Assembly: GCF_013626205.1 (NCBI RefSeq)
Contig: NZ_QHJE01000001.1
Span: forward strand, 1,054,001 to 1,118,000
Length of the DNA stretch: 64,000 bases
Direction: 5' to 3'
Origin: Hyphomicrobium methylovorum
GTDB lineage: Bacteria > Pseudomonadota > Alphaproteobacteria > Rhizobiales > Hyphomicrobiaceae
Part shown: positions 37,164 through 45,546 of the stretch, in pieces
How the letters are laid out: every line of letters begins with the position of its first letter
How positions within the stretch are numbered: the first letter of the stretch is position 1
The notes under the pieces: generated by a model
The model's database searches: none
Told to the model about the DNA's origin: nothing
What the model saw: the letters and a program-made list of their open reading frames with translations, nothing else
Made by a program: the position numbers and the translations under genes

Positions 37164-37644
37164 GTTGAAACAAGCCAAATGACGATCCTAAGAGCGTTGC
37201 AACGCCCAGCGTGATGGCGACATCAGCGATGTTGAAGCTTGGCCAGTGCCATTGGCCCACATGAAAGCTTATGAAGTCAGTCACTGCATGATTGGCGGCG
37301 CGGTCGATAACATTCCCGGCCGCTCCGCCTGATATCAGGAGATATGAAACTCTCTCAGATGAGGCCGCCGCCAAGAGTCCGACAATCGCAAAACCAATCG
37401 CAGCAAGGCTGGCGATCACAACCAATGTTGTGACATGGCCGGCATGCTCGGCTTCAAACAGACTGAAGCTGATACCGCGATTGTATGCTAGCCGCAGGTC
37501 CAACCACGGAAGCAGCGTGATGGTCCTCGCGCCACCTTCAAGAAGCCAGACCATGGCACTCTTGCTTGCGAGGTCCAAAGTGATCGTCAGTGCGACTAAG
37601 AGGAGATAGAGGAACGGCCCCGGCCATCTATTGGTCGAGCTCAT
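37144..37644 (-). CDS. lspA: Accessory prolipoprotein signal peptidase (LspA)
   Basis: A 166-residue four-helix membrane protease. The catalytic aspartates are in GGAAGNVIDRAAN and FNIADVAI, and LRLAYNRGISFSL is the family's central motif. LspA cleaves signal peptides of lipoproteins in the inner membrane. Its start overlaps the CDF exporter stop (ATGA), so it is coupled to a metal-export gene. LspA-like proteins linked to metal exporters are known from lead-resistance loci (PbrC). Its housekeeping paralog is presumably elsewhere in the genome. Confidence 0.9.
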   Translation of the reverse strand: MSSTNRWPGPFLYLLLVALTITLDLASKSAMVWLLEGGARTITLLPWLDLRLAYNRGISFSLFEAEHAGHVTTLVVIASLAAIGFAIVGLLAAASSERVSYLLISGGAAGNVIDRAANHAVTDFISFHVGQWHWPSFNIADVAITLGVATLLGSSFGLFQRKSPLN

Positions 37645-38333
37645 TCTTTTGAAACCTGACCCGTGCGGGGCCCGCTAACCGTTCTGGTCCGCCATTCCTG
37701 CCATGCTTGCAGCAGTATTTGGGTGGCAGAGGTCAGGAAAAGAGCGGCCATCACACCAGCGACAATAAGATCGGGCCAAGCGGTGGTAGTTCCCCATACG
37801 CCGAGCGCCGCGATCACCACGGCCACGTTTCCAATGGCATCATTCCGCGAGCACAGCCAAACCGAGCGCACATTGGCATCACCGTCCTTGTACCGGAGCA
37901 GGAGAAGAACGCTGGTCACGTTCGCAGCAAGCGCCAGAAAGCCGATGGTGCCCATGATCTCTGCGCGCGGGAGATCAAGGAACAGCACATTGTAGAGAGT
38001 GCTTCCAAATACGAAGAGGCCCATCACAAGCAGGCTTGTGCCCTTAGCCAATGCTGCCATTGAGCGCAAAGCGATAGATTGGCCGATCACGGCCAGGCTG
38101 ATCCCGTAGGTCAGTGTGTCACCCAGGAAGTCTAGGGCGTCAGCCTGCAGCGCTTGCGATCCGGCGAGTTGCCCCGCGACCATCTCGATGACGAACATAG
38201 TCGCGTTTATGGAAATGACCGCCCATAGGATGCGGACGTAGCGACGATCCATGCCGTCGAATTTTGGATTGCCGTGACAGCCGCAGGAATCGGGCTGGCA
38301 AGACGCATCTGTAATCTTCTCTTTCACGCTCAT
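37641..38333 (-). CDS. CDF-family heavy-metal exporter
   Basis: A 230-residue, six-helix cation diffusion facilitator. The metal site in helix 2 is DFLGD (D-x3-D in ADALDFLGD); the helix 5 site reads CSRND, with Cys where many family members have His (H-x3-D). The N-terminus is Cys/His-rich (CQPDSCGCHGN). It is short and lacks most of the cytoplasmic C-terminal domain. CDF proteins move Zn, Cd, Co or similar ions out of the cell. It is divergent from a MerR regulator, with a MerR-type promoter between, and coupled to lspA. Confidence 0.85.
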   Translation of the reverse strand: MSVKEKITDASCQPDSCGCHGNPKFDGMDRRYVRILWAVISINATMFVIEMVAGQLAGSQALQADALDFLGDTLTYGISLAVIGQSIALRSMAALAKGTSLLVMGLFVFGSTLYNVLFLDLPRAEIMGTIGFLALAANVTSVLLLLRYKDGDANVRSVWLCSRNDAIGNVAVVIAALGVWGTTTAWPDLIVAGVMAALFLTSATQILLQAWQEWRTRTVSGPRTGQVSKE

Positions 38334-38340
38334 GATTCAC

Positions 38341-38371
38341 ATCATAAGATCTCTAGTGACTAGAGGAGCAA
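38341..38371 (-). promoter_or_regulatory. MerR-type promoter and operator of the CDF-lspA operon
   Basis: On the minus strand: TTGCTC (38371-38366), a 19-bp spacer, TATGAT (38346-38341). The spacer contains a perfect dyad CTCTAG-TGA-CTAGAG (38351-38365). An overlong 19-bp spacer with a central dyad is the hallmark of MerR-activated promoters. The expected start point is about 7-8 bases beyond the -10 element, almost on the exporter ATG (38333), so the mRNA may be leaderless. Confidence 0.8.
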
Positions 38372-38378
38372 GTAAATT

Positions 38379-38789
38379 ATGAAAGGTCGCATTCCCATTG
38401 GTGTGTTGGCGCGCGAGAGCGGTGTCAAAATCCCTACCATCCGCTACTACGAGAGCATTGGTCTCTTGCCGGAACCCGTCCGCAGCGAGGGCAACAGGCG
38501 GCTTTACGGTGAAAAGGCGCTCATCCGGCTTCGCTTCATCCGGCACGCGCGCGAGCTCGGATTTGAGGTCGATTCCATCCGCGAATTGCTAGCGCTAGCC
38601 GAACAACCACAGCAATCCTGCGCAAAAGTTGATGCCTTGGCGCGCGATCACCTCAAGGCGATCTCCCATCGCATAGAGCGTCTAAGCGCTCTTAGGACTG
38701 AGCTCGAACACATGATCAAGGCCTGCGCAAAGGGGCGGATTGCCCAATGCCACATCCTTGATGCGCTCTCTAGCCCAGCGTCCAGCTAA
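38379..38789 (+). CDS. MerR-family metal-responsive activator
   Basis: A 136-residue regulator. The N-terminal winged HTH is IPIGVLARESGVKIPTIRYYESIGLLP; the dimerisation helix follows; metal-binding cysteines are C81, C116 and C124 (SCAKVD, ACAKGRIAQC), the arrangement of the ZntR/PbrR/CadR group for divalent soft metals. It is divergent from the CDF exporter and should twist the 19-bp spacer promoter between them to activate it when metal binds. Zn, Cd and Pb are all possible inducers. Confidence 0.9.
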   Translation: MKGRIPIGVLARESGVKIPTIRYYESIGLLPEPVRSEGNRRLYGEKALIRLRFIRHARELGFEVDSIRELLALAEQPQQSCAKVDALARDHLKAISHRIERLSALRTELEHMIKACAKGRIAQCHILDALSSPASS

Positions 38790-38830
38790 CCCCCCGTTTC
38801 GATCGAAACCAATCTCACTGCAAATTTATA

Positions 38831-38858
38831 TTGAATCATTCAAGGATTGTTGTATTGT
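38831..38858 (+). promoter_or_regulatory. Promoter/operator of the ars operon
   Basis: TTGAAT-C-ATTCAA (38831-38843) is a perfect inverted repeat with 6-bp arms and 1-bp centre, as expected for an ArsR dimer. TTGAAT can also serve as the -35 element; TATTGT at 38853-38858 is a plausible -10 with 16-bp spacing. The arsR ATG is at 38865, seven bases downstream. Confidence 0.6.
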
Positions 38859-38864
38859 TAGTGT

Positions 38865-39215
38865 ATGAATAAGAAGCAAGCCGTTACATCTTTGGCAGCG
38901 CTCGCCCATGAGCAGCGCCTTGGCATTTTTCGTCTCTTAGTGCGGCAAGGCCCCAACGGGCTTGCCGCGTATGAGATCGCCGACGCCATCAAGGCCAGTC
39001 CCACGGCCACGTCATTTCATCTCAAAGAACTGGACCGGGCAGGCCTGCTCCACGCCAGCAGGCATGGCCGCTATGTGCGCTATGCCGTGCATATCGATGG
39101 GATGCGGCAGCTGCTCGAATATCTGACGGAGGATTGCTGTCAGGGGCAGCCGGAGCTGTGCGGCACGGTGTTCAAGAAAGCAAAAATGGTTTGTACCAGT
39201 AAGGGAGGAAAGTGA
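38865..39215 (+). CDS. arsR: ArsR-family arsenic repressor
   Basis: A 116-residue winged-helix repressor. AALAHEQRLGIFRLLVRQGPNGLAAYEIADAIKASPTATSFHLKELDRAGLL covers the HTH; HGRYVRYAVH is the wing. C-terminal cysteines (EDCCQGQPELCG, MVCTS) could bind As(III), as in several ArsR branches where the ligands are at the C-terminus. First gene of the operon; its stop overlaps the start of the phosphatase-type arsenate reductase. A 6-1-6 palindrome lies directly upstream. Confidence 0.92.
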   Translation: MNKKQAVTSLAALAHEQRLGIFRLLVRQGPNGLAAYEIADAIKASPTATSFHLKELDRAGLLHASRHGRYVRYAVHIDGMRQLLEYLTEDCCQGQPELCGTVFKKAKMVCTSKGGK

Positions 39216-39730
39216 TGACCAAGGCCCCGCTCAATGTGCTGTTCCTCTGCACGCATAACTCTGCGCGCTCGATCATTGCCGAAGCAGTGATGAACAAGCT
39301 GGGGGCTGGACGGTTCAAGGCCTACAGCGCCGGGAGCCAGCCAAGCGGGCGCGTGCACCCCTACGCGCTCGATATGCTGGGCAAGATCGGCTACGACATT
39401 TCCAACATGCGCTCGAAATCATGGGAAGAGTTTACCGCGCCTGATGCGCCTCAGCTCGATTTCGTGTTCACGGTTTGCGACAACGCCGCCAACGAGACGT
39501 GCCCCGTATGGCCCGGCCAACCGATCAGCGCGCATTGGGGTTTACCCGATCCCTCTAGCGCACAAGGCTCGGATACCGAAAAGCACCTCGCTTTCGCCGA
39601 CACGCACCGCATGCTCTATCAGCGCATCGGCATCTTCGTGAACCTGCCTCTGGCCTCGCTCGACAGTCTCTCGCTCCAGCGCCGCCTTGATGAAATCGGG
39701 CAAAGCACCCCAACGCCGGAGCGCGCATGA
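39215..39730 (+). CDS. arsC: Arsenate reductase, low-molecular-weight phosphatase type
   Basis: A 171-residue enzyme with the P-loop LFLCTHNSARSIIAE (C-x5-R) and a following SAGSQPSGRVHP, plus VCDNAANETCPVWPG, typical of thioredoxin- or mycothiol-linked arsenate reductases in alphaproteobacteria. It reduces As(V) to As(III). GGAGG lies at the right distance from ATG 39215; a GTG one codon earlier is possible. It overlaps the arsR stop and the start of the aquaporin gene, so it is translationally coupled with both. A second, unrelated ArsC is downstream. Confidence 0.9.
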   Translation: MTKAPLNVLFLCTHNSARSIIAEAVMNKLGAGRFKAYSAGSQPSGRVHPYALDMLGKIGYDISNMRSKSWEEFTAPDAPQLDFVFTVCDNAANETCPVWPGQPISAHWGLPDPSSAQGSDTEKHLAFADTHRMLYQRIGIFVNLPLASLDSLSLQRRLDEIGQSTPTPERA

Positions 39731-40428
39731 GCGCCGCCGTTACTCTCAAACAAAAACTAGTCGCGGAAGCGCTCGGCACGGCGCTGCTGCTCGCCACCGT
39801 CGTGGGCTCGGGCATCATGGCCGAGCGCCTTGCTGGCGGGAATGTCGCGATCGCTTTATTAGGCAATACGCTGCCAACGGGTGCAATCCTGGTGGTGCTC
39901 ATCACAATGCTGGGCCCGATCTCAGGGGCACATTTCAACCCGGCAGTGAGCGCCATCTTTCTCATGCGCCGGGAAATCTCCGCGCATACCGCAGGCCTCT
40001 ATGTCATCGCGCAGTTATTCGGCGCGCTAGCCGGCGTCCTGCTTGCTCACGCCATGTTTGATCTGCCCCTAATGCAGGTTTCTGAGAAGCTGCGCGCCGG
40101 ATGGGGGCAGGGCATCTCCGAAGCGGTTGCTACCTTCGGCCTTATCCTGACGATCCTGCTGACACTCCGCGCCAGACCGGACGCCGTGCCGCTCTCGGTC
40201 GGGCTTTACATCACGGCGGCCTATTGGTTCACCGCCTCGACGTCGTTTGCCAATCCCGCCGTGACGATTGCGCGGGGCTTCACAGATAGCTTTGCGGGCA
40301 TCGCACCTGCGCATGTGCCGATGTTTATCGCAGCCCAGCTCATCGGTGCAGTGATCGCCTTGGGCGTAACCCGCATCCTCGCGCCCGCCGCTGCCCAACA
40401 GACCGCACACCTCAAGGCGGCAGAATAG
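39727..40428 (+). CDS. aqpS: Aquaglyceroporin-like channel of the ars operon (AqpS-type)
   Basis: A 233-residue, six-helix MIP-family channel with two NPA boxes: GAHFNPAVSAIFLM and FANPAVTIARGFTD. In Sinorhizobium meliloti an aquaglyceroporin, AqpS, replaces ArsB and lets As(III) leave passively after reduction of arsenate. The same layout here, with no ArsB or Acr3 pump in the operon, points to that strategy. It overlaps arsC by four bases. Selectivity-filter residues were not analysed. Confidence 0.88.
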   Translation: MSAAVTLKQKLVAEALGTALLLATVVGSGIMAERLAGGNVAIALLGNTLPTGAILVVLITMLGPISGAHFNPAVSAIFLMRREISAHTAGLYVIAQLFGALAGVLLAHAMFDLPLMQVSEKLRAGWGQGISEAVATFGLILTILLTLRARPDAVPLSVGLYITAAYWFTASTSFANPAVTIARGFTDSFAGIAPAHVPMFIAAQLIGAVIALGVTRILAPAAAQQTAHLKAAE

Positions 40429-40436
40429 AAGACACC

Positions 40437-40856
40437 ATGATCACGATCTATCACAACCCCGCCTGCGGCACGTCACGCAACACTTTGGAAATGATCCGCC
40501 AGAGCGGAGAAGAGCCGCGCGTGATCGAATACCTGAAAACGCCGCCTACTCGTGACGAGCTTGTGAGCCTGATAAGCGCCATGGGCATCACGCCGCGCGA
40601 GCTGCTGCGTCAGAAGGGGACGCCCTATGATGAGCTCAATCTCAGCGATCCAGCCAAGACTAACGATGAATTGATAGACGCTATGATGGCCCATCCTATC
40701 CTGATCAACCGGCCGATCGTGGTCACGAAGCTCGGCACGAGGCTTTGCCGTCCTTCGGAGGCTGTGCTGGATATTCTCCCAAACCCCGCCATCGGTCCCT
40801 TCATCAAGGAAGACGGCGAAGTGGTGATAAACGAAAAAGGTGAACGCGTTGTCTGA
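40437..40856 (+). CDS. arsC: Arsenate reductase, glutaredoxin-dependent type
   Basis: A 139-residue protein of the thioredoxin-fold ArsC/Spx superfamily. Catalytic cysteine C10 lies in [14 protein letters not shown], with conserved arginines in [19 protein letters not shown]. It reduces As(V) with glutathione and glutaredoxin. This family is unrelated to the phosphatase-type ArsC two genes upstream, so the operon carries two independent arsenate reductases drawing on different thiol pools. It overlaps arsH by 17 bp. Confidence 0.92.
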   Translation: MITIYHNPACGTSRNTLEMIRQSGEEPRVIEYLKTPPTRDELVSLISAMGITPRELLRQKGTPYDELNLSDPAKTNDELIDAMMAHPILINRPIVVTKLGTRLCRPSEAVLDILPNPAIGPFIKEDGEVVINEKGERVV

Positions 40857-41628
40857 ACTCGATCTATCCCTTCCCAATATCAAGACTGACACTTTTGCCA
40901 CGCCCGACCCGGCTGCGCTCCGCGAGCCCCAAGCAGCCCATAAGCCACGCATCCTCCTGCTCTATGGCTCCGTGCGTCCGCGCTCCTACAGCCGTTTCCT
41001 AACATTCGAAGCCGCGCGTCTTTTAGTGGCCATGGGGGCGGAGCCGAAGATTTTCGACCCAAGCGGCCTCCCGCTGCCCGATGACGCCACCGAAGATCAC
41101 CCCAAGGTGAAGGAGCTGCGCGATCTTGTAGCCTGGTCCGAAGGGCAGGTTTGGTGCTCGCCCGAACGCCACGGTGCCATGAGTGGAATTCTGAAGGCTC
41201 AGATTGATTGGATTCCCCTCAACTCGGGCGCTGTGCGCCCGACCCAAGGTAAAACGCTGGCAGTCATGCAGGTGAGCGGCGGTTCGCAATCGTTCAACGC
41301 CGTAAACCAGCTTCGCGTGCTGGGCCGCTGGATGCGGATGCTCACCATCCCCAATCAATCATCCGTGGCCAAAGCCTTTCAGGAGTTTGACGACGCAGGC
41401 CGGATGAAGCCTTCTTCCTATTACGACCGAGTGGTGGATGTGATGGAAGAGTTGGTGAAGTTCACGCTGCTCACGCGGGGTGTAAGCCCATACCTCACGG
41501 ATCGTTACAGCGAGCGCGTCGAGACCGCTGAAGAGCTTTCCAAGCGCGTGAACCTGATCGAAGCAGTGGATGTGAAAAGCAAAGAGTGCGGATGCGCGCC
41601 AACCTGCTGCGCACCGGCACAAACTTAA
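40840..41628 (+). CDS. arsH: ArsH NADPH:FMN oxidoreductase
   Basis: A 262-residue flavodoxin-fold protein. [24 protein letters not shown] is the FMN phosphate loop; [20 protein letters not shown] is the family signature; a Cys-rich tail ([10 protein letters not shown]) is at the C-terminus. ArsH oxidises trivalent organoarsenicals in several bacteria. Start is GTG at 40840, inside the arsC frame. The gene meets the convergent gene at 41625 with overlapping stops. Confidence 0.92.
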   Translation: MNALSELDLSLPNIKTDTFATPDPAALREPQAAHKPRILLLYGSVRPRSYSRFLTFEAARLLVAMGAEPKIFDPSGLPLPDDATEDHPKVKELRDLVAWSEGQVWCSPERHGAMSGILKAQIDWIPLNSGAVRPTQGKTLAVMQVSGGSQSFNAVNQLRVLGRWMRMLTIPNQSSVAKAFQEFDDAGRMKPSSYYDRVVDVMEELVKFTLLTRGVSPYLTDRYSERVETAEELSKRVNLIEAVDVKSKECGCAPTCCAPAQT

Positions 41629-42251
41629 ATTCCTTTGCCGAGCGGGTTCTTGAGCAAGTATCTCCGGTAATCCTCATACAGCCGCAGTTCGGGATGTGCA
41701 TGCGGCTTTGCGCCAGGAATGAACTCGGCCAGCTTTTGCAGCGGTTCGCTCGGACGGAGGGCCGTGAAGGCCTCGGCGATTTGCGCCAATAGGCGATCAT
41801 CGACCTCCATGCCTCGCAAGTCGAGCGCGCAGAATATCCGCACGGCCTTCTCCAGTAGGAAAAGGTGCTCATCGTCTGCGGACACGCGTGGTGCTTGCCG
41901 TTTGATGTAGCGGCTGAAGCGGCGCGTCCGCTCGATGCTCGCGATGATGCGGCGGCCTTCTGGCGCGACGCTCTCGTCTTCAAACAGATAGACACCGGCA
42001 TGAGAAAACCGGGTGCGCTCGCGCTGCGTTGCAACGGGAAGGTGCGCGCGCAATGTCCCGTAAGTCGTGCGGATCGTCTTACCGCTCACATGGGTAGTTG
42101 GCTCCAGTACCTTGATCGGCGTGCTTTCCGCGAAGCCGTGCAGCACCCGCAGGAACTTGTGCTCCGATAATTTGGCACCCGCCACATAGCGATTTCGAGG
42201 CGCGTATCTGCGCCCTCTTTTTTGTTTTTCGACGATACCCAACACCCGCAC
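41625..42251 (-). CDS. Hypothetical protein with HTH-like N-terminus
   Basis: A 208-residue basic cytoplasmic protein from a GTG start. [39 protein letters not shown] in the N-terminal third has the spacing of the DNA-binding region of IS1595-type transposases, but no DDE catalytic domain follows. The rest is helical and charged. It may be an orphan derived from such an element. Its stop overlaps that of arsH, marking the right edge of the ars operon. Confidence 0.5.
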   Translation of the reverse strand: MRVLGIVEKQKRGRRYAPRNRYVAGAKLSEHKFLRVLHGFAESTPIKVLEPTTHVSGKTIRTTYGTLRAHLPVATQRERTRFSHAGVYLFEDESVAPEGRRIIASIERTRRFSRYIKRQAPRVSADDEHLFLLEKAVRIFCALDLRGMEVDDRLLAQIAEAFTALRPSEPLQKLAEFIPGAKPHAHPELRLYEDYRRYLLKNPLGKGI

Positions 42252-42442
42252 CTACGCTTCACTTCATGGTTGTTTATGTGCGGCTATTCTTCCCTTCGAT
42301 TTTGCAGAAAACGCCGCGTTTGCAGTAGTTTGCCAGCAGAACTTAAACAAACACTTCAACTCATACGTGTGTGTTCGAGAGCTAAGGCGCGGTGCTTGAA
42401 AACGAGCATCGCCAAAAACAACAACAAAAGGAGACTTGAGTT

Positions 42443-42877
42443 ATGACCTACTGCCAACGCTGCGGACGCGATGTCTGCCAACCCTGTGCCTTCAAGCCGG
42501 TGAACGACAACAAGCGTGTTGTTGTTGTGGCGAGCGATGAGGAGCTATCCCGCCGCTCACATTTCCAACGTCTGGCAACCGCGACCCGCGCGCTTGGCAT
42601 CTCCCGCCGCGAGATACCGAACTGGATTGCGGACACGATTTACGGATTTCGGGGCCGCATCACATGGCCGGATGGCAAGCCGTTTGAAATCGACGATGAA
42701 GATATCGACGCCGCTTTCAACGATGATGGCAGTTTCCGCTGGCTCTCAACCTTCATGTATTTCGCGGAATACGACCCGCGCCAGGCCCCTCAGCGCCGCA
42801 TCATCGCCCGTTTACGCCTGATCGATCTCGCCTTCCGCATCTCTAACCCTGTGCGCGCCGGGTTCATTGCCAAGTAG
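42443..42877 (+). CDS. HFQRLA-family element protein, copy 2, with zinc-ribbon-like start
   Basis: A 144-residue homolog of the gene at 36699: HFQRLATATRALGISRREIPN, DTIYGFRGRITWPDGKPFEI and QRRIIARLRLIDLAFRI. Its N-terminus is MTYCQRCGRDVCQPC, two C-x2-C pairs that could bind zinc. AAAGGAG precedes the ATG. The two copies bracket the metal and arsenic module; nucleotide identity in the core is moderate, so the duplication is not recent. Function unknown. Confidence 0.65.
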   Translation: MTYCQRCGRDVCQPCAFKPVNDNKRVVVVASDEELSRRSHFQRLATATRALGISRREIPNWIADTIYGFRGRITWPDGKPFEIDDEDIDAAFNDDGSFRWLSTFMYFAEYDPRQAPQRRIIARLRLIDLAFRISNPVRAGFIAK

Positions 42878-42997
42878 CGCAAACTTCCTCCCAGCATCTT
42901 CCCCACACGCCCGCTGGTCGCTCCTAGCATCGACCATCTGCTGCAGGTCTGCCGCCATCTTGGTGGCGGACCGAAGCGGTGAAAGGAGCAATCCCAA

Positions 42998-43300
42998 ATG
43001 CGCAACGCCAATGATCATCGCCAGAAGCGCCAGGATGTTTTCATGCAGTCCATCGAGTGGACGGCAAACATTCTGGCCTTCGTCGCCGCCTTCCTGCTGA
43101 CCCCTGAAATCTATGCTCGCACGGTTCATTGGGTCGTGAGCTACACCGCGAGCCGTTACGGCGTGACCGGTGACGCGCTCGACCTCGTCAGCTTCGTCTG
43201 GTTCGTCACCATGGCGCTGCTGACCTTCTTCGTATCGCGCGCCACGCTCGCTACCGCCATCGTCGCAGCCGGTCTCGCTGCCGCGACCAGGTTCATCTGA
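42998..43300 (+). CDS. Small membrane protein upstream of the coupling protein
   Basis: A 100-residue protein with two to three membrane helices (SIEWTANILAFVAAFLLTPEIY, LVSFVWFVTMALLTFFVS, ATLATAIVAAGLAAATRF). AAAGGAG precedes the ATG. Its position ahead of the VirD4-like gene suggests an accessory transfer function, but no named family is recognised. Confidence 0.6.
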   Translation: MRNANDHRQKRQDVFMQSIEWTANILAFVAAFLLTPEIYARTVHWVVSYTASRYGVTGDALDLVSFVWFVTMALLTFFVSRATLATAIVAAGLAAATRFI

Positions 43301-43331
43301 AAAACCAAGCACCGTCGAAAGGAACTCTACA

Positions 43332-43556
43332 ATGGCTCATATCCCTGACGTCATCATCAGCAAGCCCCGCAAGTTCGCGCACGACGCATTCACTATCCTC
43401 GCGGTGATCGCCTTTATCGTCGCAGCGCTCAACCTGCTCGCAGGCAACATCGGCACAGCAATCGTGTACGGCATCGTGACTGCGTTGGTTGGCAACATTG
43501 CCTCGAAAATCAAGTTCAAGTGGGTGCTGCGCGGCGGAACCGCTGTTTTCGAATGA
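43332..43556 (+). CDS. Small membrane protein
   Basis: A 74-residue protein with two membrane helices (AHDAFTILAVIAFIVAALNLLAG and IGTAIVYGIVTALVGNIAS) and short charged ends. GAAAGGA precedes the ATG. It follows the 100-residue membrane protein by 31 bp, probably in the same transcript, and is followed by a hairpin. Confidence 0.6.
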   Translation: MAHIPDVIISKPRKFAHDAFTILAVIAFIVAALNLLAGNIGTAIVYGIVTALVGNIASKIKFKWVLRGGTAVFE

Positions 43557-43562
43557 TAGCCA

Positions 43563-43595
43563 AAAGGGGGCCGCCGCGATGCGGCCCCTTGCTGT
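43563..43595 (+). terminator. Possible terminator or attenuator before the coupling-protein gene
   Basis: AAGGGG(G)CCGC pairs with GCGGCCCCTT (one bulged G) around a 6-nt loop, followed by GCTGTTT. The T-run is weak, so it may only attenuate transcription into the coupling-protein gene at 43615. Confidence 0.45.
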
Positions 43596-43614
43596 TTAAG
43601 GACAGGAGGCTGCG

Positions 43615-45228
43615 ATGCACCCCACCGAATTCAACGAGCAATATCGCTTCGGCAGCGCAGGCTGGGCAGATGAGCGTCTGATCCGCAGTGCAGGGCTTCT
43701 CGCAGGGAGGGGCCTTCCTGTCGGTTTTATGGGACGCAAATCGCTGCATCTGGAGGGCGATGCGCCACTCATCACCTTTGGCGGCGCAGGCACGGGCAAG
43801 CTCACGACTGTGATCGGTCATATCCTATGTACGGTCCAAGACCGCTCGATGATCGTGCTCGATCCGAGAGGTGAGATCGCAGCCACGTTCATGCCTGCGC
43901 TGGCGCGGCACGGAATCGAAGCGTTCCTCTGGAACCCCTATCGCCTGCACGGGCTGCCATCACATCACTGCAACCCGCTTGATCCCATTGATCCGCGTAA
44001 ATCGACCTTTCATGCAGATTGCAAACTGGCCGCACGGGCGCTCGTCACCGTCACCAGCCGGTCGGAGGGCAAGTATTTCGAGCAGCGCGGCAGCGGCTGG
44101 GTCGAAGCGATCATCAAGTTTGATGCGGAAATATTCGGCCAGACGAACCTCGCCAACTTGATGCGCGTCATCAATGTCGTCGAGGGCGACCTTGGGAATT
44201 GGGCGACGTTTCTGGAAGCCATGCGCACCTCTAAATTCGAAGACGTGCGCCGCACAGCGGGCGAGATGATCACGAAGCAGCAGGACAGCCCGCGCGAGTT
44301 CGGGTCGGTTATGGGTGAGATTTACGCGAGCCTGTCGTTCCTTGACGACCCAATCCTCCGCGCATCGTTGGAGAACCCGGATTTCTCGTTGGAGGATGTG
44401 TGCAATTCATCCAGCCCGAAAATTGTCTTCCTCATGATCCCGGCGGAATACCTTCACCAGAGCGCCGGTTGCCTCCGCCAGTTCTTCACGGCCTGCATGC
44501 TCTACAAATCACGCGCGCCGGGCTCTCGCCGGCTGCTGATGCTGATCGATGAAGCTGCTCAGCTCGGAGCGTTTCAGGCGTTGCAACAGCTTTACACCTA
44601 TGGGCGGGGCATCGGCATCCAGCCGTGGACGTTCTGGCAGGATATCGGGCAGATCACCCACAACTTCGGCCCGAGCGGAACGGATACGTTCATGGCCTCG
44701 GCACAGATGCGCCAGTTTTTGGGCACACGGGATTTCAGCACGGCGCGGCTGATTTCTAACATGCTGGGCACCGAGACGTTGGAATACAACGACACCCGCT
44801 TGCAGGAGGAGGCATCGCGCCAGAAGCGACTTGCCGTGCAGCGCGTAATGGCTGGAGAAGACATGCTCACCGCCATGATGGAAGCCGCGCACTTCTCAAA
44901 GGCGGCGCAGATGCGGACCAAGCAAGCAAGGAAGCTGCTGACTGAGGACGAAGTCCTCTCATTGGGTTTGGATAAGCAGGTCCTATTCCTCTCCGGCAAG
45001 GAACCTCTGGCCGTGCTGGCGGATCGCAAACCCTATTTCGAGTGCGCGGAGCTGGCAGGGCTCTATCTGCCCAATCCGTATCACCCTCCATACGATCGTG
45101 TGCGCATCGCTGGACGTTGGGGAACGCGGGAGGCCCGCGTCATCACAGGACCTGTGCCGAAGAAATATTCGTCTTTCGCCCAATATCGGAATGGAAATTG
45201 GGCATACGTGGAAGGCTACCAACCCTGA
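43615..45228 (+). CDS. VirD4/TraG-type IV coupling protein
   Basis: A 537-residue ATPase. Walker A is FGGAGTGKLTT (about 55-65), with Leu after the Lys as is tolerated in coupling proteins (VirD4 has GKG); Walker B is RRLLMLIDEAAQLG (about 305-318). VIVLDPRGEIA-type sequence (MIVLDPRGEIAATF) and the late SGKEPLAVLADRKPYFE are typical of TraG/VirD4. It should deliver the relaxase-DNA complex to a mating channel. It lacks obvious N-terminal membrane helices; the two small membrane proteins upstream might supply an anchor. Confidence 0.9.
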   Translation: MHPTEFNEQYRFGSAGWADERLIRSAGLLAGRGLPVGFMGRKSLHLEGDAPLITFGGAGTGKLTTVIGHILCTVQDRSMIVLDPRGEIAATFMPALARHGIEAFLWNPYRLHGLPSHHCNPLDPIDPRKSTFHADCKLAARALVTVTSRSEGKYFEQRGSGWVEAIIKFDAEIFGQTNLANLMRVINVVEGDLGNWATFLEAMRTSKFEDVRRTAGEMITKQQDSPREFGSVMGEIYASLSFLDDPILRASLENPDFSLEDVCNSSSPKIVFLMIPAEYLHQSAGCLRQFFTACMLYKSRAPGSRRLLMLIDEAAQLGAFQALQQLYTYGRGIGIQPWTFWQDIGQITHNFGPSGTDTFMASAQMRQFLGTRDFSTARLISNMLGTETLEYNDTRLQEEASRQKRLAVQRVMAGEDMLTAMMEAAHFSKAAQMRTKQARKLLTEDEVLSLGLDKQVLFLSGKEPLAVLADRKPYFECAELAGLYLPNPYHPPYDRVRIAGRWGTREARVITGPVPKKYSSFAQYRNGNWAYVEGYQP

Positions 45229-45246
45229 CACGTAAGGAGATCAGAC

Positions 45247-45546
45247 ATGAGCAACGACAATGACACTAAGCGCCCCTCTCACATAGCCTACCAAGTGCGG
45301 GAGGGCGATGAGAACAAGTCCTACTTCAACCGCATAGGTGCTGTGTGGAAACACAAAGACGGCGAGGGGTTCAACCTCGAGCTGGATTCCTTCCCGAAGG
45401 ACGGCAAGGTGGTCGTCCGTTCCGTCCAGGAACGCATCCAGGAGACGAAGGACAACGCGCGCGATGGAGATCGCCGTGACGACAAGCGCACCGCCGAAAG
45501 GGAGGACCGTCGCCCGCGCGATAACGGTCCCCGTTATGAACGGTGA
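45247..45546 (+). CDS. Conserved small element protein
   Basis: A 99-residue hydrophilic protein. HIAYQVREGDENKSYFNRIGAVWKHKDGEGFNLELDSFPKDGKVVVR is a compact beta-rich domain seen in small alphaproteobacterial mobile-element proteins; the C-terminal half is charged and disordered. AAGGAGA precedes the ATG. Its end overlaps the next gene by four bases. Function unknown. Confidence 0.6.
   Translation: MSNDNDTKRPSHIAYQVREGDENKSYFNRIGAVWKHKDGEGFNLELDSFPKDGKVVVRSVQERIQETKDNARDGDRRDDKRTAEREDRRPRDNGPRYER

Noticed and set aside
41625-42251. IS1595 transposase
   Set aside because: Only the N-terminal region is similar in pattern; the catalytic DDE domain is absent.
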